Part shown: piece after piece, positions 6,663-13,969 of the stretch | How the letters are laid out: each line of letters begins with the position of its first letter | Numbering within the stretch: position 1 is the stretch's first letter | NCBI GenBank assembly: GCA_047638695.1 | Contig: JBLINY010000085.1 | Location: 1-20,484 of the forward strand | Direction of reading: 5' to 3' | DNA from: JAHECQ01 sp047638695 | GTDB taxonomy: Bacteria > Actinomycetota > Acidimicrobiia > Acidimicrobiales > SZUA-35 | DNA length: 20,484 bases | Position numbers and translations under genes: made by a program | The notes under the pieces: generated by a model | What the model was told of the DNA's origin: nothing | Databases searched by the model: none | Seen by the model: the letters and a program-made list of their open reading frames with translations, nothing else

Positions 6663-8186
6663 GTGGCCTCGTCCGTGGTCGATCCTTGGCAAGTCGGATT
6701 GGACCACGAACAGTCGGCGACCAATGAGGAACGTCGGCGCCGCGGCGCCTGGTACACACCCCGCGCTCTGGTTGAGGGACTGGTGGCGTGTGCCATCGAC
6801 GATACGGCTGACCCCTCAGAGCTGCCGGCCTTCATTGTCGATCCGACATGCGGCGGCGGCGGGTTCCTGCTGGGCGTGCTCGACCGATTGGTCGTGCTTG
6901 GGCTGTCGGCTGATGATGCCCTGTCCAGAGTCGGTGGTCTCGATGTTGATTCGGGAGCGGTTGCAGCAACAGCGGCGGCGCTGGCGGCGTGGGGGCGGGT
7001 GCACGGCGCTACGGCCGTCCCGCACCTGGCCGTTCGAGATGCACTTCTTGCCTGGCCGGTCGATTGGGCTCGCCCCGATCTGATCGTCGGCAATCCGCCG
7101 TTTGCTACACCTCTCAAGGGCCGGCCTTTTCCGGCGAACGCGACCGAGTTCCGAGCTGATCGAGCAGATCTACTGGGGCCCTATGCCGACTTGGCCGCGA
7201 TCCACTTGGCCAACGCGCTCGAACACGTGGCCCAAACGGGCCGAGTTTGTCTGGTCCTGCCGCAATCGTTGCTGGCTGGACGCGACGCTGCCGGGCTGCG
7301 GACTCGGTGTGCCGCAGACGCCCCGGCGGTGCAGATCTGGGCATCGAGCGAGGCAGTCTTTGATGCCGGTGTGCGAGTGTGGGCCCCGGTCCTGCAGCTC
7401 GGGACCGACCCTGGCTCGGCGAGGCTGTCGGCCGGCCTCGGTGTCGATCCGGTGGGCTCGAGCAGTGGCACGTGGGCCGAACTGGTGGCTGATGCTCTCG
7501 GCACCCCAACGGTGCGGCTCGACGCAGCCCAGTCGTTGGGCGACCGAGTTACGGCTACCGCTGGCTTTCGCGATGAGTACTACGGGCTGTCGGCGGCGTG
7601 TGTCGAGGCCGATGATGAACGCGACGAGCGGCCTCGACTTGTGACTGTTGGTTCGCTCGACCCGCTGCGGTGTGACTGGGGACGAACGCCGCTGAAGATT
7701 GCCAAGCAGACCTGGCGGCGGCCGGTTGTCGACGTTTCTCAGCTCGAACCGAAGATTGCGCGGTGGCTCGAGCGGCAGCTCGTGCCCAAGATCGTTCTAC
7801 CGACGCAATCCAAAGTGTTTGAGCCGGTTATCGACCGAGACGGGCGTTTGGCCCCGCTCACGCCGGTGATCTCGATCCATGTCGACGCGGCTGATTTAGA
7901 TCTGGTGGCTGCGATGTTTCTGGCCCCGCCGGTAGTGGCGTGGGCTCGGCGGCGATGGTTCGGAACTGCGCTTTCGGTCGAGGCCATCAAGCTGGCGGCC
8001 CGGGATGTTGCTGTTCTGCCGACACCGAACGACCACGATGCGTGGGCTGAGGCTGCGTCGCTCGTGGCCGAGACTGCGAACAGTGAAGACCCTCGGGAAG
8101 TTGTGATCGAGGTTGCCCGCCGAATGAACGAGGCCTATGCCGCCGCTGACGAGGTCTTTTTCTGGTGGTTGGACCGTTTAGCGTGA
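6663..8186 (+). CDS. N6-adenine DNA methyltransferase (gamma-type motif order), apparently solitary
   Basis: The protein is predicted to use S-adenosylmethionine to methylate adenine N6 in DNA. In 507 residues it shows RGAWYTP at 27-33 (motif X-like), DPTCGGGGF at 60-68 (motif I, SAM binding), GLDVD at 92-96 with D94 (motif II) and NPPF at 144-147 (motif IV, catalytic). This is the order of the type I HsdM / Eco57I / TaqI group. Residues beyond about 260 probably hold the target-recognition part, where I recognise no motif. No nuclease, specificity subunit or further restriction gene lies nearby; its neighbours are an RNA helicase and metX, so it resembles an orphan methylase. The start is GTG 6663; GTG 6675 in the same frame is an alternative. 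It could also be the methylase part of a restriction-modification fusion that has lost its nuclease. Confidence 0.85.
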   Translation: MASSVVDPWQVGLDHEQSATNEERRRRGAWYTPRALVEGLVACAIDDTADPSELPAFIVDPTCGGGGFLLGVLDRLVVLGLSADDALSRVGGLDVDSGAVAATAAALAAWGRVHGATAVPHLAVRDALLAWPVDWARPDLIVGNPPFATPLKGRPFPANATEFRADRADLLGPYADLAAIHLANALEHVAQTGRVCLVLPQSLLAGRDAAGLRTRCAADAPAVQIWASSEAVFDAGVRVWAPVLQLGTDPGSARLSAGLGVDPVGSSSGTWAELVADALGTPTVRLDAAQSLGDRVTATAGFRDEYYGLSAACVEADDERDERPRLVTVGSLDPLRCDWGRTPLKIAKQTWRRPVVDVSQLEPKIARWLERQLVPKIVLPTQSKVFEPVIDRDGRLAPLTPVISIHVDAADLDLVAAMFLAPPVVAWARRRWFGTALSVEAIKLAARDVAVLPTPNDHDAWAEAASLVAETANSEDPREVVIEVARRMNEAYAAADEVFFWWLDRLA

Positions 8187-8238
8187 GTGACGGAAACCCT
8201 TTAGCAAGGCCCGCCCCTCCTTCGATAGTCTCTCCTTC

Positions 8239-9441
8239 ATGAGCGGCCAGTCCCACCCCCTTCGGAATCCGAGGGAGTCCGCGCTGCTTCCAGCTTCCGG
8301 GGCCTGGCGACCCGGCGACCACCCTGGGTGGCGTCAGTTTGTCAAAGTGTGCGAGAGTCGCTGCTTTGCCCTCGAGGGCGGCGGTGTCCTTGACGAGATC
8401 GATGTGGCCTTCGAGACCTGGGGCGAACTTGATGCCACCGCCTCCAACGCCATTTTGGTGTGCCATGCACTGACTGGGGATGCACACGCTGCTGGGCCCA
8501 GTGGTCCGGGCCAACCAACCGATGGTTGGTGGAACGACCTGGTCGGTCCTGGTAAGTCAATCGACACCGATCGGTTCTTCGTGGTGTGCGCCAACGTATT
8601 GGGCGGCTGCCAGGGGACCACCGGCCCGGCCAGCATCAATCCGACCGACGGCAAACCGTATGGCTCGCGCTTCCCCGTTGTGTCGACCCGCGACATCGTC
8701 CGAACCCAGGCCATGCTGGCTGATCACCTTGGTATTTCGCGGTGGCTTTCGGTTGTAGGTGGGTCGATGGGTGGCATGCAAGTGCTCGAGTGGGCGGTCA
8801 TGTTTCCCGATCGGGTCGACTCGATCGCCGCTATTGCCTCGACCGGGGCTGCTAGCCCGATGCAGATTGGCTGGAGTGAAACCGGTCGGCTTGCCATCGT
8901 GAACGATGCCAAATGGAACGGGGGCGACTACTACGACGCCGCCGACGGTGAAGGGCCCACTGAAGGGCTCATGTTGGCCCGCCGCATCGCACAGATTCAC
9001 TATCGCAGCGACGATTCCCTCAACAACCGATTTGGCCGCTCAACGGTAGGTCGACTCGATTCGTTCAACCTATGGGACCGTTTCCAGGTCGAGAGTTACC
9101 TCGACTATCACGGGGAGAAGCTGGCTCGCCGGTTCGATGCCAACAGCTACTTGGTGTTGAACAAGGCGATGGACCTTCACGACCTTGGGCGCGGCCGCGG
9201 GGGAATCGATGTCGCCCTTCAACGCATCAAGTGTCCGAGCTTGGTTGTATCGATCGATAGCGACATTCTGTACACGCCTCGTCAGCAGGCAGAGTTGCGC
9301 GACGGGCTCGAGGCCGGCGGCTCCGACGTGCGCTACGAGGAGCTGCAATCCGAGCATGGCCACGACGGCTTCCTTATCGAGTTCGCGACACTCGGGCCGA
9401 TGATCGAGTCGTTTCTCGAAGATCAAGCCAAGTCGGACTGA
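8239..9441 (+). CDS. metX: Homoserine O-acyltransferase (MetX family)
   Basis: This alpha/beta-hydrolase-fold enzyme acylates L-homoserine with acetyl-CoA (some family members use succinyl-CoA) to start methionine synthesis in the cytoplasm. It has 400 residues, normal for MetX. The nucleophile elbow GGSMGG at 174-179 gives S176. The acid is probably D342 in SIDSDILY, and the base is H375 in GHDGFL. Further MetX hallmarks are HALTGDAHA at 76-84, GGCQGTTGPASINP at 122-135 and FGRSTVGR at 265-272. Acetyl versus succinyl use cannot be read with certainty. The ATG has only C/T-rich sequence before it and no clear ribosome site, so a leaderless or weakly initiated mRNA is possible. It is followed after 19 nt by the DNA glycosylase gene. 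Confidence 0.94.
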   Translation: MSGQSHPLRNPRESALLPASGAWRPGDHPGWRQFVKVCESRCFALEGGGVLDEIDVAFETWGELDATASNAILVCHALTGDAHAAGPSGPGQPTDGWWNDLVGPGKSIDTDRFFVVCANVLGGCQGTTGPASINPTDGKPYGSRFPVVSTRDIVRTQAMLADHLGISRWLSVVGGSMGGMQVLEWAVMFPDRVDSIAAIASTGAASPMQIGWSETGRLAIVNDAKWNGGDYYDAADGEGPTEGLMLARRIAQIHYRSDDSLNNRFGRSTVGRLDSFNLWDRFQVESYLDYHGEKLARRFDANSYLVLNKAMDLHDLGRGRGGIDVALQRIKCPSLVVSIDSDILYTPRQQAELRDGLEAGGSDVRYEELQSEHGHDGFLIEFATLGPMIESFLEDQAKSD

Positions 9442-9460
9442 CCGATCCGTCCGCTGGCCT

Positions 9461-10243
9461 ATGCCCGAAGGTGTCGAGATTGAGATCTACCGGTTGGCAG
9501 CCGAACGAGCGGTCGGACGTGAAGTCGTATCCGTCGAAGCCCCCGATGGATGGTTTCTGAAGGGCGGCCTCCTGCCAGCAGAGGTTGCGGCCGCCGTGAC
9601 TGGCCAGATGATTGAGGCAGCCCGTCGTCGGGGCAAGCTACTGGTGTTGGATCTCACTGATGGAGTACGGCTTGGGCTCAGGTTCGGCATGACGGGCCGG
9701 CTGATCGTCGACAACGATGCTGCAATTGACTACCTCGAGTACTCAAGCCAACGAAACGATCCGTCGTGGGATCGCTTCGTGCTGCATTTCGCCGATGGCG
9801 GTGATCTTCGTCTGCGAGACCCCCGCCGGCTCGGCGGGGTATCGCTCGATCCCGACGAGGAGGCGCTGGGCTTTGACGCATTCACCATCACACCGGGCCA
9901 GATGCGAGATCGAGTAGCGATCGGTGACGTTCCTCTAAAGGTGCGGTTGCTCGATCAGGCGCGTATCGCGGGGGTCGGGAATCTCATAGCCGACGAGATG
10001 TTGTGGCGGGCGGGCTTCGATCCAGCTCGGGCAGCCGGTTCGCTCACCAACGATGAGGTCAAGAAACTGGTGCGGCACCTGAGAAAGGTGTTGGCTGACT
10101 TCATGCGCGACGGGGGATCGCATACCGGTCATCTTCAGCCGGCCCGGAAGCGCGGCGGCCTGTGCCCGAAAGACGGCGTCGAGTTGCTCCGTCGAGCGAT
10201 TGGCGGAAGAACCACCTATTCGTGCCCCCGCCACCAGCGGTGA
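9461..10243 (+). CDS. Fpg/Nei-family DNA glycosylase/AP lyase
   Basis: This base-excision repair enzyme removes oxidised bases and cleaves the abasic site. After Met removal the N-terminus is Pro-Glu (MPEGVE), the catalytic pair of Fpg/Nei enzymes. K59 in RRRGK fits the conserved beta-hairpin Lys. The helix-two-turn-helix region is seen in ARIAGVGNLIADEMLW near 167-182. The C-terminal zinc finger is variant: CPKDG near 235 and CPRHQ at the end give Cys-x2-Asp and Cys-x2-His where the classical pattern has four Cys. At 260 residues it is slightly short. Whether it prefers 8-oxoguanine (Fpg) or pyrimidine lesions (Nei) cannot be decided from sequence, so no symbol is given. Nothing in the sequence links it functionally to metX. 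Confidence 0.92.
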   Translation: MPEGVEIEIYRLAAERAVGREVVSVEAPDGWFLKGGLLPAEVAAAVTGQMIEAARRRGKLLVLDLTDGVRLGLRFGMTGRLIVDNDAAIDYLEYSSQRNDPSWDRFVLHFADGGDLRLRDPRRLGGVSLDPDEEALGFDAFTITPGQMRDRVAIGDVPLKVRLLDQARIAGVGNLIADEMLWRAGFDPARAAGSLTNDEVKKLVRHLRKVLADFMRDGGSHTGHLQPARKRGGLCPKDGVELLRRAIGGRTTYSCPRHQR

Positions 10244-10318
10244 GCGGCTAGCTTCATTGGCCGAGGCCGGTTTTTAAAGTCTCGTAAACGTCATGGGCGA
10301 GGAACGGAACGGAGGAAC

Positions 10319-10627
10319 GTGGTCGGCGCAGAATTGTTGGCACAAACGGACACCACTGGTCGATCGATCACGCTGATTATCTTCGGCTTGCTGGTCGTGG
10401 CCGTTCTCCTGGGTGGTCTCACTGTCTGGTACTGGCGCTCAACCGATCCTCACAAGCGTGTACCCGTGGTCACGGTCGATCCGTTCGAAGAGCTCGACGA
10501 AGACGAACTATCGGTCGAGCACGCCGAACGAAGTGCTTTTTCTGACAGTCAGCTGTTGGGCCACGATGATGGGGCCGACGAGTGGCTCCGAATCACCAGT
10601 CCGAATCCGGGGCCGGTTGGTCGTTAG
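10319..10627 (+). CDS. Small single-pass membrane protein of unknown function
   Basis: This 102-residue protein has one hydrophobic helix at about 17-36 (within ITLIIFGLLVVAVLLGGLTV) preceded by a short polar N-terminus. It is followed by WYWRSTDPHKR and an acidic cytoplasmic-type tail (EELDEDELSVEH). By the positive-inside rule the tail faces the cytoplasm. The proposed GTG start has GGAGG only 3 nt upstream, an unusually short spacing; an in-frame TTG at 10334 is an alternative. The coding character (acidic tail, no rare run-ons, clean stop) supports a real gene, but I recognise no family. It lies 75 nt after the glycosylase gene and before the tRNA gene. Confidence 0.6.
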   Translation: MVGAELLAQTDTTGRSITLIIFGLLVVAVLLGGLTVWYWRSTDPHKRVPVVTVDPFEELDEDELSVEHAERSAFSDSQLLGHDDGADEWLRITSPNPGPVGR

Positions 10628-10739
10628 GACGGCTCGTGGCTTGAAGCAGCGCTGGCCGATGAAATGCTCGCCCCGGCCTGGCACGCTCGATAGCGGAGTT
10701 CTGACTGCCACCGTCGATCGGTGCAAAGAGAGGGAAGGG

Positions 10740-10765
10740 TTGAATCGACCCGGGCCCGCTATAGT
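10740..10765 (+). promoter_or_regulatory. Candidate promoter of tRNA-Gly
   Basis: TATAGT at 10760-10765 fits a -10 box 12 nt before the mature tRNA end. TTGAAT at 10740-10745 is the nearest -35-like hexamer, but its 14-nt spacing is short, so the -35 assignment is doubtful. Confidence 0.35.
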
Positions 10766-10777
10766 CGAGGGCCACAT

Positions 10778-10853
10778 GCGGACGTAGCTCAGCTGGTAGA
10801 GCATCACCTTGCCAAGGTGAGGGTCGCGGGTTCAAATCTCGTCGTCCGCTCCA
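10778..10853 (+). tRNA. tRNA-Gly(GCC), CCA encoded
   Basis: The full cloverleaf can be folded by eye. The acceptor stem is GCGGACG (10778-10784) with CGTCCGC (10843-10849). The D arm is GCTC with GAGC. The anticodon stem is TCACC with GGTGA around loop TTGCCAA, giving anticodon GCC at 10811-10813. The T loop is TTCAAAT at 10831-10837, on a stem with two G-U pairs. The discriminator is T10850 and the CCA end is encoded at 10851-10853. It reads GGC and GGU codons, GGC being a heavily used Gly codon in high-GC genomes. It marks the border to the accessory sequence that follows. Confidence 0.97.
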
Positions 10854-10863
10854 TAGTCGGTGA

Positions 10864-11016
10864 TCTAGATCGCCCTGGTCAGAGGCTCGCTTCGGCGGGT
10901 CTCTGTCAGTTTTTGGGTTAGCGCTCTACTATTTCGCTCTACTGCGGCGGCGAAAAGCGGAGCAGAACGAGGCGACCAAGTCCGTGCAGCAAGAAATGCT
11001 CCGCCGCGACGCTTGA
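10864..11016 (+). pseudogene. Possible C-terminal relic of a membrane protein
   Basis: One frame is open from after a TGA at 10861 to a TGA at 11014. Its second half looks protein-like: a hydrophobic stretch GLALYYFALL followed by a charged helix RRRKAEQNEATKSVQQEML and the end RRDA. No ATG or GTG start precedes it in frame, and the first part runs through the tRNA terminator, so only about 10906-11016 could be old coding sequence. It may be the tail of a gene cut off by rearrangement at the tRNA border. No family is recognised, and chance cannot be excluded. Confidence 0.3.
10880..10914 (+). terminator. Intrinsic terminator of tRNA-Gly
   Basis: An 11-bp stem (10880-10890 with 10895-10905, including two G-U pairs) is closed by a TTCG tetraloop. 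It is followed by TCAG and five T. It lies 27 nt after the CCA end and is the clearest terminator in the window. Confidence 0.88.
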
Positions 11017-11777
11017 GTGGCTTGCGATCGATGGGAGATTGTGGTGGCTCGACGAGGGCATGGAGATCATGGGCGGCGGTTGAGTGACGCCGATAAGGCT
11101 GAGCTAGATGAGCGAATCGCGGCGGGCGAGACCCAAGAGGACGTCGCCAGGTCGATCGGGTGTGATGTTCGGACGGTGATCAGGTGGATCATGCGCAACG
11201 GCGGGCTGCGTGCCGATCAACGCACGCGGTCGCCGTTACGGCTGTCGCCTGAAGAACGCGAGCAGATCGCTGTGGGGATAGCGGTCGGCGAGTCGGGCTC
11301 GGCGATCGGGCGCCGCTTACGGAAGGCGATCTGATCATCGGAGCGCGAGGCAAGACAGCTATCGCGACCCTTGTGGAACGCCAGAGTCGGTTTGTGCAAC
11401 TCGTCGGCCTTCCGGACGGGCGTACGGCCGAATCGGTCTGCGACGCACTGACTGCAGCTGTGCCGAACTTGCCTGAGGTGTTGTGGCGATTCTTGACGTG
11501 GGACCAGGGCAAGGAGATGGTCGAGCACCAGCGTTTCACGATCGACACCGGCATTGACGTCTACTTCTGTGATCCTTCAGCGCCCTGGCAGCGCGGCACC
11601 AACGAGAACACCAACGGGCTGCTTCGTCAGTACTTCCCCAAAGGCACCGACCTCAGCCAACACGACCAATCCCACCTCGATGACGTCGCCGCTGAACTCA
11701 ACGGAAGACCTCGACAAACCCTCGGCTGGATGAAACCATCAGAAGCGTTCAACCAAATCATTGCGATGACCGCATGA
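11017..11777 (+). pseudogene. IS30-family transposase with internal deletion
   Basis: Two reading frames together encode the ends of an IS30 transposase. The first (11017 to about 11320) carries the N-terminal helix-turn-helix: LSDADKAELDERIAAGETQ, then DVARSIGCDVRTVIRW, then LSPEEREQIAVGIAVGE up to GRRL. The second, in another frame, begins at EGDLIIG (11322) and runs to 11777 through LTWDQGKEM and NENTNGLLRQYFPKGTDLS. The catalytic acidic residues Asp (11328), Asp (11502) and Glu (11604) are all kept, with 33 residues between the last two, as the DD33E rule of this family requires. From the usual IS30 length I infer that about 130-150 residues between GRRL and EGDLI are lost and the frames no longer join. 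The element cannot make a full transposase. I could not define its terminal inverted repeats. Confidence 0.88.
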
Positions 11778-11786
11778 GACCGCCGT

Positions 11787-11815
11787 GGGGAGTGTCAGGA
11801 AGTTTGTGTAAGTCG
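11787..11815. mobile_element. Possible terminal inverted repeat of an IS256-type element
   Basis: The sequence after the IS30 relic (GTGTCAGGAAGTTTGTGTAA at 11792-11811) resembles the ends of IS256/Mutator-family elements, which read roughly as TACACAAA followed by CTTGACAC on the other strand. No matching second end and no IS256 transposase were seen, so this would be a solitary remnant. Confidence 0.3.
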
Positions 11816-12193
11816 AGTCATGAGGGTCCGCGGGTGTTCCGAAAGCGGTGCCGAGGCATGCAAATTGCTGGATGCTACGAACCCGTTTGGGAGCGATCAA
11901 GCGCGTCCAGCCCTGCCAGGAGGCCAAGTTCCGCGATTACCGAGCGCGCGATGTGGGCTGGACTGTTGCGCTGGTTGGCACGCTGGGAGCGTGATCAGGC
12001 GATGGTGGTATTGGGGTTCTTGCGACTGCACGAGAGATGGTGGGAGGCGGTCAGAATTGTTCGATACCGGATCGATTATCGGGGCTCTGGTATGTGTGTT
12101 GCTCTGAGCTAGTGCGTTGATGAGGGGCGGCGTGTCAATCTTTTTCGTATGCCGTGTAGCGCGTTGTGTCGTCTCGGAGCTTTCGTGGGGTGA
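11816..12193. other. Gene-free stretch between transposase and sigma-factor relics
   Basis: The short open frames here (for example 11820-12107) contain no recognisable motif, no convincing ribosome site and no family-like residue pattern. I see no RNA gene or repeat. It is probably decayed sequence. Confidence 0.5.
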
Positions 12194-12715
12194 AGGGAGC
12201 GACGGAGTCTTGGACGATCATTTACCAGCACTGACTTCGAGGAGTTCGCTCGATTCGCAGAACCTCTGCTTCGACGTGCGTTCCTGGGGTCGGTCGGAGT
12301 CGAGCGAATGCCCGACGCGGTTGCCGTGTCGTCCGCCAGCTGCCGAGGCTCTCGGTTACGGCTGGGAACATTGGGAAGACATCCAAAAAATGACGAACCG
12401 TGTCGGCCACCTCTTCCGGGTTGGGAAATCTCGCACCCGCCCGCGCAAGCGACGGGACTGCCATTTCTGGCCCAAGCGGAACCCCCAGATTTCGAGCCGC
12501 AGCTGCCGATCGCGCTAATGGCATTGCCTGAGTCCCAACGCACAGCGGTGTGGCTTGCCCACGGCTGTCGCGGGACCCATAGCGAGATCGCTGAAGTACT
12601 CGAGCCCTTAATCGGTACGTCTCGATCTGCGATCAAGGACTCTCGAATGAACGACCACCACGACGCGAATATCGCACGCCCTCACACTCACCTGAGACGG
12701 CACCTGGAAAGACCC
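12194..12715 (+). pseudogene. ECF-type RNA polymerase sigma factor, frameshifted relic
   Basis: The parts of an ECF sigma factor are readable but spread over two frames. Region 2 begins in frame with DFEEFARFAEPLLRRAF (from 12233) up to DAVA. It continues in another frame as AEALGYGWEHWEDIQKM, then GHLFRVGKSRTRPRKR (about 12343-12450). Region 4 returns to the first frame with LPFLAQAEPPDFEPQLPIAL, then ALPESQRTAVWLAHG, then THSEIAEVL and SRSAIK (about 12463-12640). The first shift is explained by 19 extra bases between two TGCCG repeats (12322 and 12341); removing 12322-12340 joins AVA to EALG. The second shift lies at about 12445-12465. No start codon exists in frame after the TGA at 12191, so the gene is dead at three points. 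Such sigma factors normally control stress or surface regulons; the target is unknown. Confidence 0.8.
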
Positions 12716-12836
12716 GCTCCGTGTGCCGGATACGGGATTGGTCAGCGGGTGCCCGGCGAGCGTTGTTCTGAGCGTCCGCACACTGCTGGTGTCCGGTGTA
12801 GGGACCCAGACGTCGACGCCGGACTAACGTGACCCG

Positions 12837-13064
12837 ATGGCCTTCACCAGGATCACCTCAGACCCGACCAAGATGGCTGGCGTCCCCTGCATCCGCGGCC
12901 TCCGGTTTCCAGTCGCCACCGTTGTTGCGATGGTTGCTGACGGAATGATCAACGAAGAGATTCTCTCCGAGCACCCTGACCTCGAACTCGAAGACATCGC
13001 CGAAGCGCTCAAATTCGCAGCACTCGCTGTCCAGGAACGCCAGTTGCCACTCCTGTCAGCGTGA
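12837..13064 (+). CDS. DUF433 antitoxin-like protein
   Basis: This 75-residue protein covers a complete DUF433 domain: RITSDPTKMAGVPCIRG at 5-21, then FPVATVVAMVADGM and EEILSEHPDLELEDIAEAL, which fit the family pattern of a conserved PCIRG turn and a winged-helix-like fold. DUF433 proteins are commonly found directly upstream of DUF5615 PIN-like proteins and are regarded as their antitoxins, probably also binding their own promoter. Here the stop overlaps the next gene's GTG (GTGA at 13061-13064), so translation is probably coupled. The gene is intact although the sequence upstream is decayed, which fits a self-maintaining module. Confidence 0.88.
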   Translation: MAFTRITSDPTKMAGVPCIRGLRFPVATVVAMVADGMINEEILSEHPDLELEDIAEALKFAALAVQERQLPLLSA

Positions 13065-13438
13065 AGTTCCTGCTCGACCAGAACATCTCGCCGGCGTTGG
13101 TTGGTTTGCTGGCTGACGCCGATCACATCGCAGAACACGTTCGCGACCTGGGTATGCGTGAGGCGCCAGACGATGTGGTCCTCGCAGCGGCGAAGGACGC
13201 CGCCGCTGTGCTGATCTCGTCAGACACTGACTTCGGCGAGTTACTTGCTCGATCCAACGCAGCCGAGCCTTCGGTGATTCTGCTTCGGCGCCAGGAAGGC
13301 CGTCGTGCGAGCGAGATCGCTGCGTTGATTGTCGCCAACCTCGCCGCCGTTGCCGACGATCTGATTGCGGGGGCGTTTGTCGTGCTCGACGACGACCGCG
13401 TCCGGATTCGGAGCCTTCCGTTCCGGCCTGAGAACTAG
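13061..13438 (+). CDS. DUF5615 PIN-like toxin candidate
   Basis: The 125-residue protein begins MKFLLDQNISPALVGLL, the typical DUF5615/Mut7-C-like PIN start with D6 and N8. It continues with VRDLGMREAPDDVVLAAA near 28-45 and SSDTDFGELL near 53-62, which supplies the second acidic cluster (D55, D57). These are the expected metal-binding acidic residues of a PIN-fold ribonuclease. Together with the DUF433 gene it forms a probable type II toxin-antitoxin pair; RNase activity is known for PIN toxins in general but has little direct evidence for DUF5615. The start is GTG overlapping the antitoxin stop by 4 nt. No terminator is visible after the stop. Confidence 0.87.
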   Translation: MKFLLDQNISPALVGLLADADHIAEHVRDLGMREAPDDVVLAAAKDAAAVLISSDTDFGELLARSNAAEPSVILLRRQEGRRASEIAALIVANLAAVADDLIAGAFVVLDDDRVRIRSLPFRPEN

Positions 13439-13669
13439 CCAACCGCCCACTCATAACGTTCGGGCAGACTCCCGTCGCAACCCACGCCATATCCTCACAT
13501 GAGATCGGGTAAGTCAACCGTGTCTACGGACCACACATAATCCCGGCGACCAACACCCCCGCCGCGCAAACTTCTGATCGGATTGCGAGAGTCGGCGGTT
13601 TCGCCTGAGGGCCCGTCCGGTAACGCTCACCGCCCGCCCACGAGTTCTGGCGAGCTGTAAGTGCCGTGA

Positions 13670-13804
13670 GCGGACGGCTGTCGCGACTGGGGCTGGGCAC
13701 TCCTCGGTGGAGCTATCGTCTACGTCGCTTGCTCAGTGCTCGGCCTCGAGATCATCAAGCGAGCCCACGACACGGGCGTGATAGAGAGTTACTCACAGGA
13801 CTGA
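13670..13804 (+). pseudogene. Possible membrane-protein C-terminal fragment
   Basis: A frame opening directly after a TGA at 13667 encodes WGWALLGGAIVYVACSVLGL, a good membrane helix, followed by EIIKRAHDTGVIESYSQD and a stop at 13802. It has no start codon before the helix. It reads like the end of a membrane protein whose front is lost, but no family is recognised and chance is possible. Confidence 0.25.
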
Positions 13805-13969
13805 CGCGGCCGACACTGCGTTGGCACTCGTTCTGGACTCGAACGGCTCAATCAACGTCCGTGTTCGAGTGTCATGAAACCTGTCGACAAAGGTGAGCTC
13901 TCGGCTCTCAGACCGACGCCACCTATGGCGAACGGCAATCCTCGGACGCAGGATGGATGCCACCCATAA

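Noticed and set aside
5390..7117. A 575-codon open frame on the minus strand across the helicase and methyltransferase genes
   Set aside because: It lies antisense to two genes with complete catalytic motifs, its translation is low in complexity and rich in Ser, Arg and Ala at one end, and it shows no family pattern. Long antisense frames are expected in high-GC DNA.
5492..8186. Helicase plus methyltransferase as a BREX-, DISARM- or type I restriction-like defence system
   Set aside because: The helicase is a short RhlE-like DEAD-box RNA helicase, not a SNF2 or HsdR type, and no nuclease, phospholipase D or specificity gene is near. Proximity alone is not enough.
8187..8238. A SAM riboswitch in front of metX
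   Set aside because: The gap is only 52 nt and shows no SAM-I, SAM-II or SAM-IV core; there is no room for an aptamer plus expression platform.
10891..10920. A second IS256-type end (TGTCAG followed by T-rich sequence) left of the IS30 relic
   Set aside because: It coincides with the tRNA terminator hairpin and its T-tract and is in direct, not inverted, orientation to the candidate end at 11787.
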